Assembly (NCBI RefSeq): GCF_900103535.1
Contig: NZ_FNHQ01000004.1
Coordinates: forward strand, 59,359-123,358
Direction: 5' to 3'
DNA length: 64,000 nucleotides
Origin: Megasphaera paucivorans
GTDB taxonomy: Bacteria > Bacillota > Negativicutes > Veillonellales > Megasphaeraceae
The translations under genes and the position numbers were made by a program. Of the stretch, positions 1 to 7,845 are shown piece after piece. The number at the start of each line of letters is the position of its first letter. Position 1 is the first letter of the stretch. The notes beneath the pieces are model-generated. The model saw only the letters and a list, made by a program, of their open reading frames with translations, ran no database searches and was not told the origin of the DNA.

Positions 1-1515
1 GTCAAATTCATCAAAAATAACAAAGGGTATTTTTCCTCGCAGATTGGAATCACTTATTTGATGAAATGCCTTCTGTAATTCGAGTACTGTTGAAAATTGA
101 GAAATATTATAGCTCATTTTTGTTATGCTTTCAGAAAATTTACTGATAGCCATTTGATTGAGACCATAAGATTTACCGGAACCCGGAGTACCAAATATTG
201 CAATAGATAAGGGTCTGTTAGCGTTTTTTGATACAATATATTCCGAAATTAAGTTATGTATGGTTCGATAACTTTCAATTTCAATTCGATCTATTGTTTT
301 TAATTTTCCGAATTTAGCGGTAGGGATATGCATTAGCACATTTTCTTCCCCATTTTTGACCAAATCAAATGCCATTTGTGAAATGCTGGCAGAACTTTTT
401 TCTTGTAGAATACACCAATTATCCTGATATTCCCTATTCAAAACATTTGGTATTTTTACATCTTGTACATATTCAGGATCTGTATCTTTAATTAAATTTT
501 GTTCAAACATAAGAGGATTGGGAAACGAAGAACTGTCCGGTTTTTCTCCAAAACCATAGTAAAAATACTTTCTTACAGCACTAATTCCTTCTCGAATTCC
601 TTGAAAAATTAAAATGGGAAGCTCTTCTGCTTTATATTCTAAAAATGCAGTTGAAAATCCAGCTACAAAAGCAGAAACAAGACCATACATTTCTCCATCA
701 TTGTTATTCCTGAAATCTCCTTCAAACTCATACGGCAAAAAATACAAAAACGATTGGTGCGTATCATCATTTTCACAATAAATGACACCTTCCAATCCAA
801 AAATAACAATAAGATGTTTACATTTTAATAAAAATGATAAATTAGGATTATTTTCTAGCTGCCAAGTAAAATCATGCGCCGTTTTTTCCCAAGATATGCT
901 TTTGCTGATATTGACCCCTTTTGAACGAAGATCATCCGCATTAATAATAATAATAGTTTTATCCCTATGATACCTGAATAAGTGCTGTAAAAGAGGATTT
1001 CCTTCTATGGGATTATCCATTTTATAAAAAACAACAGGTGTTATCCCTGTACTTTTGATAGCCAGCGGCCAATACCCGGCATGTTGATTAAATCCATTAT
1101 TTTCATCATCAATAACAACAATGGGAGCATCAATTACATCTTCTTCCAAGGGTAATACATTTAAATTATTGTTTGTTGTTCCACCTGAAAACCCCATAAA
1201 TCTATATAGTCTATAAACTTTAGATTCTTTTTGATTAGTTGAACGAGGATATGGCTTTATTTCAACAAAGGAATACAAAAAATGATCATGATAGAAGCTA
1301 TTCTCTTTAGGAATAACTGGAGAAATAATAGTTTGATCCGTTGCCAAAGCAATCATTTTTGCTAAAAGAAATGCCGCACCCGGTACGGATAACTGATGTA
1401 AATTAATGCTGTTTTCCCAATTGAGTTTTTTTTCTTCCTGCGGAAGTATATTCCAGAGCAATACGTTGACACATATATCGCCTGTAACAATAATTTTTAT
1501 TTTTTGCTTTTCCAC
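1..1515 (-). CDS. Large P-loop ATPase with ribokinase-like N-terminal region, 3' end outside window
   Basis: The frame is open from a GTG at 1515 to the window edge (505 residues seen, C-terminus missing). A GGGAGGTG ribosome site lies just upstream of the GTG; the nearby ATG frame stops after six codons. Residues 442-449 are a Walker A loop (GTPGSGKS) and 499-505 a Walker B-like strand ending in DEFD, so this binds and probably hydrolyses ATP. The front part (IIVTGDICVN at 8-17, a block around 194-245 containing NADDLR, ISWEKTAHD and IFGLEG) resembles, from memory, the ribokinase-like region of bacterial proteins that combine it with a P-loop ATPase and a C-terminal RyR domain. That RyR domain would lie beyond the edge and is not seen. 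It follows the glycosyltransferase-like gene by 54 bp and probably shares its transcript. Physiological role unknown; a conflict or stress role is only a guess. Confidence 0.75.
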   Translation of the reverse strand, partial: MEKQKIKIIVTGDICVNVLLWNILPQEEKKLNWENSINLHQLSVPGAAFLLAKMIALATDQTIISPVIPKENSFYHDHFLYSFVEIKPYPRSTNQKESKVYRLYRFMGFSGGTTNNNLNVLPLEEDVIDAPIVVIDDENNGFNQHAGYWPLAIKSTGITPVVFYKMDNPIEGNPLLQHLFRYHRDKTIIIINADDLRSKGVNISKSISWEKTAHDFTWQLENNPNLSFLLKCKHLIVIFGLEGVIYCENDDTHQSFLYFLPYEFEGDFRNNNDGEMYGLVSAFVAGFSTAFLEYKAEELPILIFQGIREGISAVRKYFYYGFGEKPDSSSFPNPLMFEQNLIKDTDPEYVQDVKIPNVLNREYQDNWCILQEKSSASISQMAFDLVKNGEENVLMHIPTAKFGKLKTIDRIEIESYRTIHNLISEYIVSKNANRPLSIAIFGTPGSGKSYGLNQMAISKFSESITKMSYNISQFSTVLELQKAFHQISDSNLRGKIPFVIFDEFD

Positions 1516-1569
1516 ATTAAACACCTCCCCACATATGAACTGACATTTTTATATTGAACAATGTGACAT

Positions 1570-2826
1570 TTATTTATTATTGGATTGCTTTAACACATTA
1601 ATTAACTTCAACCAAACAACTTGAGTCCGCTTAAAATCCTCATAATGTTTTTTCACATGTAAATGAAAATAATCAAACTCATCTAAAATGAGTTCAAACT
1701 TATCTTCATTAAAATAATTACATATACAAGGCACCACATGTTTAAGTTTTTCTCTGATTAACGCTATTTCGTTTTCATAATTTTTATTTTGTGTTACGTA
1801 GAGTAACAGTGGTTTATACCGAATCCATCCAATAGCCACTTTTAAAAATCTTTGAGTAGTTGTTCCTGGATCAATCTTTATACTTTTTAGATTACCCGGA
1901 AGTGAACCAAAAAGTAATTGTTCACAGGATAAAAAGCTATCATGAAACGTATAACAAGGGATTTTTTTGACAACTCTATTACAAATACACGTACTTAAAA
2001 ATGTGTCTTCTCCTCTTGCTCCTGGGGGATTATAAAACGGAAATATTTTATCAATTTTTGTTAAATTGAATCCTAAATTAGAACCAGAAATAAATTTCAT
2101 TCCATTCGTTTCCTTAACATGTATCGTTTTATTATTAGTTTTTATGTTAACATCTGCATACGTAATTCCGCCATCCTCCATCTTTGTTTTTACAGATTGC
2201 CAGTTGATGATGTCATTACTTACCGCCTCGATAAAAATCCGAAAATCATTTTCTGAAAGTTTAGAATTAAACTCCAATTGCGGCATTGGTGAAATATATC
2301 CACAATGATACCCGTGTGTTATATCAGCATACTTAAGATTTTGGATATGTGTCAGCAGTACATTTTCTCCCTTCCATAAAATAGTATTATTCATTTTAAT
2401 ATTTGCTATTGGATATTCATCATCATCAAAAAAAACAAGATAATCCATTCCTTTTTTTATAGCAAAATATAAAACCGCATTTCTTTTCATGGCATATCCC
2501 TCGCCAAATATTAGTTCGGCTTCTTCTAATGTGACAATATTTTTTTTGACCAATGTTTCTATTTCGCTTAGAATCACAGTATTATTTAAATAATGAATGG
2601 AATCCATCATTTCTAATATTTTAGGATCCGTAATGGTGTAATCATTTACAACTGTATTTGTATAATGCAAATCATATGCAATAAACAGATGAATCCCTAT
2701 ATTATCATTATGTATCAATCCCGATTCTTTCCAATTGTGCACATACATTTTTATTACATTTTTAAAATTTTTGCGGCCTGTCACAAAACCAATACCAATA
2801 TTTATTTTTTTTTCTTTACTATCCAA
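1570..2826 (-). CDS. Glycosyltransferase-like protein (GT-A/GT2-like)
   Basis: 418 residues from a TTG at 2826, chosen because AGGAGG (2836-2841) sits 9 nt upstream; the longer frame from the ATG at 2919 would begin inside a perfect hairpin and adds a basic, unlikely N-terminus. The protein opens with a short strand (INIGIGFVTGRKN), has an acidic metal-binding type motif in LVFFDDDEYPI in its first third, and GSNLGFN followed by PPGARGEDTFLS in the middle. This order (strand, DxD-like, G-E-D acceptor-side motif) fits a nucleotide-sugar dependent glycosyltransferase with a GT-A fold. No signal peptide or membrane segment is evident, so it is probably cytoplasmic. Donor and acceptor cannot be told. 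It lies just upstream of the ATPase gene and both are AT-rich, suggesting a two-gene accessory unit. Confidence 0.6.
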   Translation of the reverse strand: MDSKEKKINIGIGFVTGRKNFKNVIKMYVHNWKESGLIHNDNIGIHLFIAYDLHYTNTVVNDYTITDPKILEMMDSIHYLNNTVILSEIETLVKKNIVTLEEAELIFGEGYAMKRNAVLYFAIKKGMDYLVFFDDDEYPIANIKMNNTILWKGENVLLTHIQNLKYADITHGYHCGYISPMPQLEFNSKLSENDFRIFIEAVSNDIINWQSVKTKMEDGGITYADVNIKTNNKTIHVKETNGMKFISGSNLGFNLTKIDKIFPFYNPPGARGEDTFLSTCICNRVVKKIPCYTFHDSFLSCEQLLFGSLPGNLKSIKIDPGTTTQRFLKVAIGWIRYKPLLLYVTQNKNYENEIALIREKLKHVVPCICNYFNEDKFELILDEFDYFHLHVKKHYEDFKRTQVVWLKLINVLKQSNNK

Positions 2827-2895
2827 TTGAACACGCCTCCTATATTTTAATGATATTTTTACACATACTGTCGTTTTCTCTATCTTTTGATAAGT

Positions 2896-2941
2896 GTATT
2901 TACTAAGACCCACTTTCATAAAAGTGGGTCTTAGTAAATAC
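2896..2941. repeat. Perfect 21-bp inverted repeat with 4-nt loop (hairpin element, copy A)
   Basis: Arms at 2896-2916 and 2921-2941 are exact reverse complements around the loop CATA; the core reads AAGACCCACTTT / AAAGTGGGTCTT. It sits about 200 bp downstream of the thioesterase stop and upstream of the glycosyltransferase gene, so it may end thioesterase transcription, although no T-run follows on the minus strand. The core and the right-hand flank (CCATTTTTATTTT) recur at 4161-4220. Confidence 0.8.
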
Positions 2942-3140
2942 GTCCATTTTTATTTTGTTGACAATAATATATTATTATAATTTTATATTTATTCAATATA
3001 GTATGAAATTAAGATACAAAAATATAACTAAAATGGTATGTAAATCATAATATGCATCACATTTTATGTTTCTAATCCGAAAGATTTTTTTACTATTTCC
3101 ATAAATTTTTAAGACAACTCTCCCGAAATTCCAAAATAAA

Positions 3141-3896
3141 CTATGTATAATAAAAGTTACTTTCAAAACAATTATGTTCTCCCTGTTTACCGATAACAGT
3201 AATTTTTTGTTCTTTAAGATTAACTGCACCAAATAGATAAATTGTTTCATCTTTTATCGTTTCTTTTGAATAGTTTATAAAAAAATCGGTAAAATCTTTT
3301 TCTTGATATATTTCAGGTAAACAATCTATAGCAAACGCACAATACCGTGAAGCATTCATATGTCCATTTATATCTATATCTGAAAAATAAACATACCGTT
3401 TGCCAAGAAAAACTAAGTCATGCGGTATACTAATTTTCCCCAGTTTCCTATAATAGCCGCTTTCTTGTCTTGTACTCTCTGGACGCAGTGTAAATTTTTT
3501 TGTCCGGATAATTTTATGTGATTTATAATCAACAAGCAACCATGAACTGTATCCTTTTATAAGAATTTTTTTATTTTGCGCGGTTATATTATACGCGCGT
3601 GTCAATTGAAACGGTCCCGGCTTTTCCTCCCATGTGCTAATTGTGATACGATCATTTGCACAAGGAAGTGAACAAAAATGAAACATAATACGAGAAAGTA
3701 AAATAGTAACACCATGATTATACAGTATTTTTCTTGATAACCCTTGTCGGGTATAATCTTCATCGGCAATGCTTGTAGCGAGACGTAATAATTCAAAAAT
3801 ATTAAGCTGTCCCCGAACATTACATTGACAAAGATCAATATTTATTTCATTATAAAATGTAAGATTTTTATCATACCAGTGATTATATGTAATCAT
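3141..3896 (-). CDS. Acyl-ACP thioesterase (FatA/FatB family)
   Basis: 251 residues. It hydrolyses acyl-ACP thioesters to release free fatty acids in the cytoplasm. It carries the two hot-dog repeats of this family: the first around residues 10-130 and the second beginning near SDIDINGHMNASRYC, the D-x-N-G-H-x-N-x-x-Y signature around the catalytic Asn/His. Length fits bacterial members. The ATG at 3896 is preferred because GGAGGG ends 4 nt before it; a GTG at 3908 in the same frame is an alternative. The gene stands alone, flanked on each side by a long AT-rich spacer with a hairpin. In chain-elongating anaerobes such an enzyme could set free medium-chain acids, but chain length cannot be read from the sequence. 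Confidence 0.85.
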   Translation of the reverse strand: MITYNHWYDKNLTFYNEINIDLCQCNVRGQLNIFELLRLATSIADEDYTRQGLSRKILYNHGVTILLSRIMFHFCSLPCANDRITISTWEEKPGPFQLTRAYNITAQNKKILIKGYSSWLLVDYKSHKIIRTKKFTLRPESTRQESGYYRKLGKISIPHDLVFLGKRYVYFSDIDINGHMNASRYCAFAIDCLPEIYQEKDFTDFFINYSKETIKDETIYLFGAVNLKEQKITVIGKQGEHNCFESNFYYT

Positions 3897-4160
3897 TTTT
3901 CCCTCCACACTTTCAACCCTTTTTCTTTATGATAAATTCTAGAAAAACCTGAGAATAAACGCAAGGAAAAGCAGTCTATGACAGAAAAGCCAAGTAAATT
4001 GATATCACCATTATATCTGATAAAAATGTTTTTTATGTGCAATTTTACTGTCATTAATTGGTTTCAATGCTGTGCTGGAAAATATTTTTAACTTTTTAAA
4101 ATATAAGCTACTTAGTCTCTGATAAGTAAAACTAACTTGGAAAAAATCTTAAACTACTAC
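3897..4160. other. AT-rich intergenic region upstream of the thioesterase gene
   Basis: No open reading frame with a ribosome site on either strand. It must contain the promoter of the thioesterase gene (minus strand), but no close match to a sigma-70 promoter was found by eye. Together with 4194-4406, which is equally AT-rich and empty, it forms a spacer of about 500 bp. Confidence 0.4.
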
Positions 4161-4193
4161 AAAAAGAGCCACTTTAATAAAAGTGGCTTTTAC
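4161..4193 (-). terminator. Hairpin with T-run, likely terminator of the macAB-type operon (hairpin element, copy B)
   Basis: GCCACTTT and AAAGTGGC arms form a stem, and on the minus strand a CTTTTTG tail follows directly, as in an intrinsic terminator. It lies about 210 bp beyond the permease stop. Core and right-hand flank resemble the perfect inverted repeat at 2896-2941. Confidence 0.6.
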
Positions 4194-4406
4194 CAATTAC
4201 ATTCCATTTTTATTTTATTTTATTTCCAATAATCCTTTTTTATTATACCATTAATTGAAGATAATATCAATATTTGATGACACCGTGTATGTGTCTGTAG
4301 GTTTGTCAAACATATATTTTTGTATTATTGTGCAATATTAAACATTTTTAATCAATCAAACAATACGTTATTTTATGTAAAAATGATTATATAAACAGTA
4401 TTTTTT

Positions 4407-5624
4407 TTACTCATATCGTAACGCTTCAATAGGGTCTAATTTTGCGGCCTTACGTGCGGGGTAAATGCCAAAAAACAAGCCGATACCCACCGAAAATCCA
4501 AAGGAAAGAATAATAGGAGCCGCCGTGATAACCGTAGTAAACCCACCGAACTTTGAAATGAGCAGTGAGGTGGAGATACCAAAAACGATACCTAAAAAAC
4601 CGCCAATGACACCGATACTGATCGATTCAATTAAAAATTGCATCATAATGTTTTTAAAGGTTGCCCCCAATGCTTTACGGATTCCGATTTCCCGAGTTCG
4701 TTCTGTAACGGATACCATCATGATGTTCATGATACCGATTCCTCCGACAATAAGTGAAATCGCAGCAATACTTCCTAAAAACAAGGTAAGCATGGTCGTT
4801 GTACTGTTCATTGTTTCCATAAGACTCGTTAAATTGCGAACAGTAAAGTCATCTTCTTTATTGCCGATAATGCGATGTCGCTGCCGTAATAAAGTTTCTA
4901 TTTCGTTTTGTACTTGATCCATTTTATCCAGACGCGATACTTGTATGTTAATAGATTGTATATAGGTGATTCCCAATAACCGTTCTTGTGCAGTAGTCAG
5001 CGGAATCAAGATAACATCATCTTGATCACGTCCCATCGAAGATTGTCCTTTACTCTCCAAAACGCCAATAATTTTATAAGGTGAAGAATCAATGCGGAAC
5101 GTTTTCCCCACAGGATTAACCGTACCAAAAAGATTCGCTGCAACGGTCGTTCCAACTACAGCTGCCCGTGTACGCGTACTAAGATCACTTTGTGTAATAA
5201 AAGCCCCCGTCGATACCGTAAGATCACGGATCGCCATATATTCCGGCGTTACTCCGTAAACAGAAGTATTCCAGTTCTGATTGCCATACACTACTTGATA
5301 GGAACTATTCACGGTAGGTGCTACATAATCAATATTTTTAATTTTTTCCTTGATTGCATCCGCATCTTCAAGTTTTAGTTTTTGACTGGATCCGGCAGCA
5401 GAACGGACTCCGCCTGAATTAGCAGAACCCGGCATTACAATAAGCATATTGCTTCCCAAACTAGCAATAGAATTAGTCACTTTTTGCTGCACGCCCATAC
5501 CGACAGATATCATGGCAATAACGGCACCTACGCCAATGATAATACCAAGCATCGTCAGTATGGAGCGCAATTTATTGGATAATAATGCATTAAAAGCAAT
5601 CTCAATACTTTCTTTAAACAACAT
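4407..5624 (-). CDS. MacB-type ABC transporter permease (FtsX/MacB_PCD)
   Basis: 405 residues in the cytoplasmic membrane. One N-terminal membrane segment (LTMLGIIIGVGAVIAMISVG) is followed by a large extracytoplasmic MacB_PCD domain and then three C-terminal segments of the FtsX fold, with the typical SLIVGGIGIMNIMMVSVTER loop and a PARKAAKLDPIEALRYE tail. The ATG at 5624 was chosen because AAGGGAG lies about 9 nt upstream and the start overlaps the end of the ATPase gene by 11 bp; a longer frame to 5693 lies wholly inside that gene. It works with the ATPase and the adaptor upstream to export a substrate such as a peptide, macrolide or lipid. The substrate is unknown. Confidence 0.9.
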   Translation of the reverse strand: MLFKESIEIAFNALLSNKLRSILTMLGIIIGVGAVIAMISVGMGVQQKVTNSIASLGSNMLIVMPGSANSGGVRSAAGSSQKLKLEDADAIKEKIKNIDYVAPTVNSSYQVVYGNQNWNTSVYGVTPEYMAIRDLTVSTGAFITQSDLSTRTRAAVVGTTVAANLFGTVNPVGKTFRIDSSPYKIIGVLESKGQSSMGRDQDDVILIPLTTAQERLLGITYIQSINIQVSRLDKMDQVQNEIETLLRQRHRIIGNKEDDFTVRNLTSLMETMNSTTTMLTLFLGSIAAISLIVGGIGIMNIMMVSVTERTREIGIRKALGATFKNIMMQFLIESISIGVIGGFLGIVFGISTSLLISKFGGFTTVITAAPIILSFGFSVGIGLFFGIYPARKAAKLDPIEALRYE

Positions 5625-6321
5625 CCATAGATACTCCCTTTCCTTCATCTCTAGTAATTCTGCCATCACACATAAGCAGCTGTCGATCAGCACATGCCGC
5701 TATTTCTGGCTCATGTGTTACAAGAATAATAGTATGGTGACGTTCATGAAGTGTTTCGAATATTCCCATAATTTCTTTTGAAGATTTTGTATCTAAATTT
5801 CCCGTCGGTTCATCTGCCATGATAATATGGGGATTATTAACTAATGCTCTGGCAATAGCCACTCGTTGCTGCTGTCCGCCGGATAATTCATTGGGCTGAT
5901 GATTTGCCCAGGAACCAAGACCTACAGAAGTCAACAAAGCTATAGCCCGTGCTTCCCGCTCTTTTTTGTCAACACCGGCATATACTAACGGAAGTGCTAC
6001 ATTATGCAAAGCCGAAACGCGTGATAATAGATTGAAATTTTGGAATACAAACCCAATTTTTCTGTTGCGGGTCATCGCTAAGTTATCGTCTGACAAATGG
6101 GAAACTTCTTCGCCATCCAATTCATAGATACCGCTTGTAGGACGATCCAGACAGCCAAGGATATTCATCAGCGTCGATTTTCCGGAACCGGAAGGCCCCA
6201 TCAAAGCAATAAAATCGCCTTCTTTAATAGTAAGAGATACTTCGTTTAATGCTGCAAAATCTTCGCCGCCTATATGATATACTTTTTTTATATTCTGCAA
6301 ATGCATTATTACCTTATCCAT
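5614..6321 (-). CDS. MacB/LolD-type ABC transporter ATP-binding protein
   Basis: 235 residues. Walker A is GPSGSGKST at 42-50, the signature is LSGGQQQR, Walker B is followed by ADEPTGNLD, and the switch His is in VTHEPE. This is the soluble ATPase of a mechanotransmission-type (MacB/LolD) exporter, which here is encoded separately from the permease as in many Firmicutes. It starts 18 bp after the adaptor gene and overlaps the permease gene, so the three are translated from one mRNA and likely form one complex. Confidence 0.95.
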   Translation of the reverse strand: MDKVIMHLQNIKKVYHIGGEDFAALNEVSLTIKEGDFIALMGPSGSGKSTLMNILGCLDRPTSGIYELDGEEVSHLSDDNLAMTRNRKIGFVFQNFNLLSRVSALHNVALPLVYAGVDKKEREARAIALLTSVGLGSWANHQPNELSGGQQQRVAIARALVNNPHIIMADEPTGNLDTKSSKEIMGIFETLHERHHTIILVTHEPEIAACADRQLLMCDGRITRDEGKGVSMDVV

Positions 6322-6339
6322 ACTACGTACCTGCTTTCT

Positions 6340-7476
6340 TTACATGGGCGGCGGAGGTCCGGCCTGATTTTTACTAGAAGAAGTTTTAGGAGCTGTATAG
6401 GCAATAGAAACAGCCTCTCCCTCTTGGAGACCACTGAGAATTTCGACATCATCCCCGCTATAGATTCCTGTTGTTACAGGTGTTTGCTGAGTTTGTCCCG
6501 ATTTGTCAACAATCAGGACATAGGGTCCATGGTCATTTGTTTTTAATGCTGCAATCGGAATGCATACTACATTGTCTTTTTGCGCTGTCGTTATGTCTAC
6601 ACGCGCAGTCATTCCCAGTCGTAATACATCGTCAGGATCATCAAGGTCCAGTGTAACATAATAATATATAACACTACTCGAAGAAGACGATGTTGAAGAG
6701 GAGGACGATGAGGATGCAGAGGTACTGGAAGACGATGTATCCCAAGTGTTATTTACATCGGTCTGGGAAATACCAGACACGCGCGCCGTAAAGGTTTTCC
6801 CCGTATAAGCATCTACCGTAAATGTCGCATCTTCCCCCACCCGAATATTGCCGATATCCGTTTCATCCACTTTGGCACGTATTTGTTTTTGTGTAGAATC
6901 AGCAATATTCATAATGACCGTTGGATTACTAGTCCCCTGCACTGCCATCGTTCCCGATGACTTCGGTTCGCCCACAACGATACCGCTCATCGGTGCAGTA
7001 ATCACCGTTTCCGCTACATCTGATTCTGCTTCCGCTAAGTCGCTGACTGCTGTATCATAATTGAATTGCGCATCATCCAAATCTGATTTTGTCCCGGCTC
7101 CCATATTATATAAACGTTGCGCTCGCTCCAACTTGATTTTTGTATTGGTAACCTTATACTGTGCCTGATCCCGTTTGGCTTCATAATCCTTGCCATCCAG
7201 TATCGCCACTGTTTGCCCCGAAGTAACTGGATCATTTTCCTTTACAAGAATTGATTTGATACGCGCTGTAATTTTGGCACTTACTTCTACTGAATTGATA
7301 GGGCGAATCGTACCGGTAGCAGAAACTATAGTTTTTAAATCCTTACGACTTACCGCTGCCGTTTCGATAGACGTAATTTTCTTTGCGTTTTCCTGTGTTT
7401 GATAATACCTATATCCGCCAAAAATACAAACAACTGTAAAAACAACTGCCATTACTATTTTACTATTTTTATTCAT
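6340..7476 (-). CDS. MacA-like periplasmic adaptor (HlyD/RND membrane fusion protein family)
   Basis: 378 residues from an ATG at 7476 with GGGAGG upstream; the longer frame to 7524 lacks a ribosome site. An N-terminal membrane anchor (residues about 5-22) is followed by the barrel-sandwich/lipoyl half-motif (SAKITARIKSILVKENDPV), a short coiled-coil hairpin, the second lipoyl half (VITAPMSGIVV), a beta-barrel domain and a C-terminal membrane-proximal domain. A serine-rich run of roughly 25 residues near position 250, within the beta-barrel region, is unusual. The protein ends in a proline-rich tail. It heads the operon with the ATPase and permease; such adaptors link the pump to an outer-membrane channel, and no channel gene is nearby. 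Confidence 0.9.
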   Translation of the reverse strand: MNKNSKIVMAVVFTVVCIFGGYRYYQTQENAKKITSIETAAVSRKDLKTIVSATGTIRPINSVEVSAKITARIKSILVKENDPVTSGQTVAILDGKDYEAKRDQAQYKVTNTKIKLERAQRLYNMGAGTKSDLDDAQFNYDTAVSDLAEAESDVAETVITAPMSGIVVGEPKSSGTMAVQGTSNPTVIMNIADSTQKQIRAKVDETDIGNIRVGEDATFTVDAYTGKTFTARVSGISQTDVNNTWDTSSSSTSASSSSSSSTSSSSSSVIYYYVTLDLDDPDDVLRLGMTARVDITTAQKDNVVCIPIAALKTNDHGPYVLIVDKSGQTQQTPVTTGIYSGDDVEILSGLQEGEAVSIAYTAPKTSSSKNQAGPPPPM

Positions 7477-7845
7477 ATATAAAACAAACCTCCCTGCATC
7501 GCATCTATGTAAACAGTATATCATATTTATGAATAGTATAGAAAATATCTTATGTGAAAGAACAATTCCCGGCCGTAGAAAGATAATGTTATTTCAACAA
7601 AACAAAAAAGGGGGCAAAACATTTACTTTATTATATAATATACAGTGTTACGATTTGTTTACAAAATAGTATAAATTTCGTGTATGGTATCGAATATATA
7701 GTAAAAGTATGCTCCTTCATTTTCGGTATATGTAATCAGTATGTTAGATAAGAAAAGACGCCATTACTTATGCTAAACACAACTATTATTTTCCATTGGC
7801 ATGTGATAAAATAAGATGTTAATTCTATATAGATTCGAGGTAATT
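7477..7845. other. Intergenic region between divergent exporter and flippase genes
   Basis: About 370 bp with no supported gene. It must carry the divergent promoters of the macA-like operon (minus) and the flippase gene (plus). AT-rich stretches with TATACT-like and TATAAT-like hexamers are present on both strands, but none has a convincing -35 partner at 16-18 bp. Confidence 0.4.

Noticed and set aside
2827..2919. Longer N-terminus of the glycosyltransferase-like gene
   Set aside because: The ATG at 2919 lies inside a perfect hairpin and lacks a ribosome site; AGGAGG stands before the TTG at 2826.
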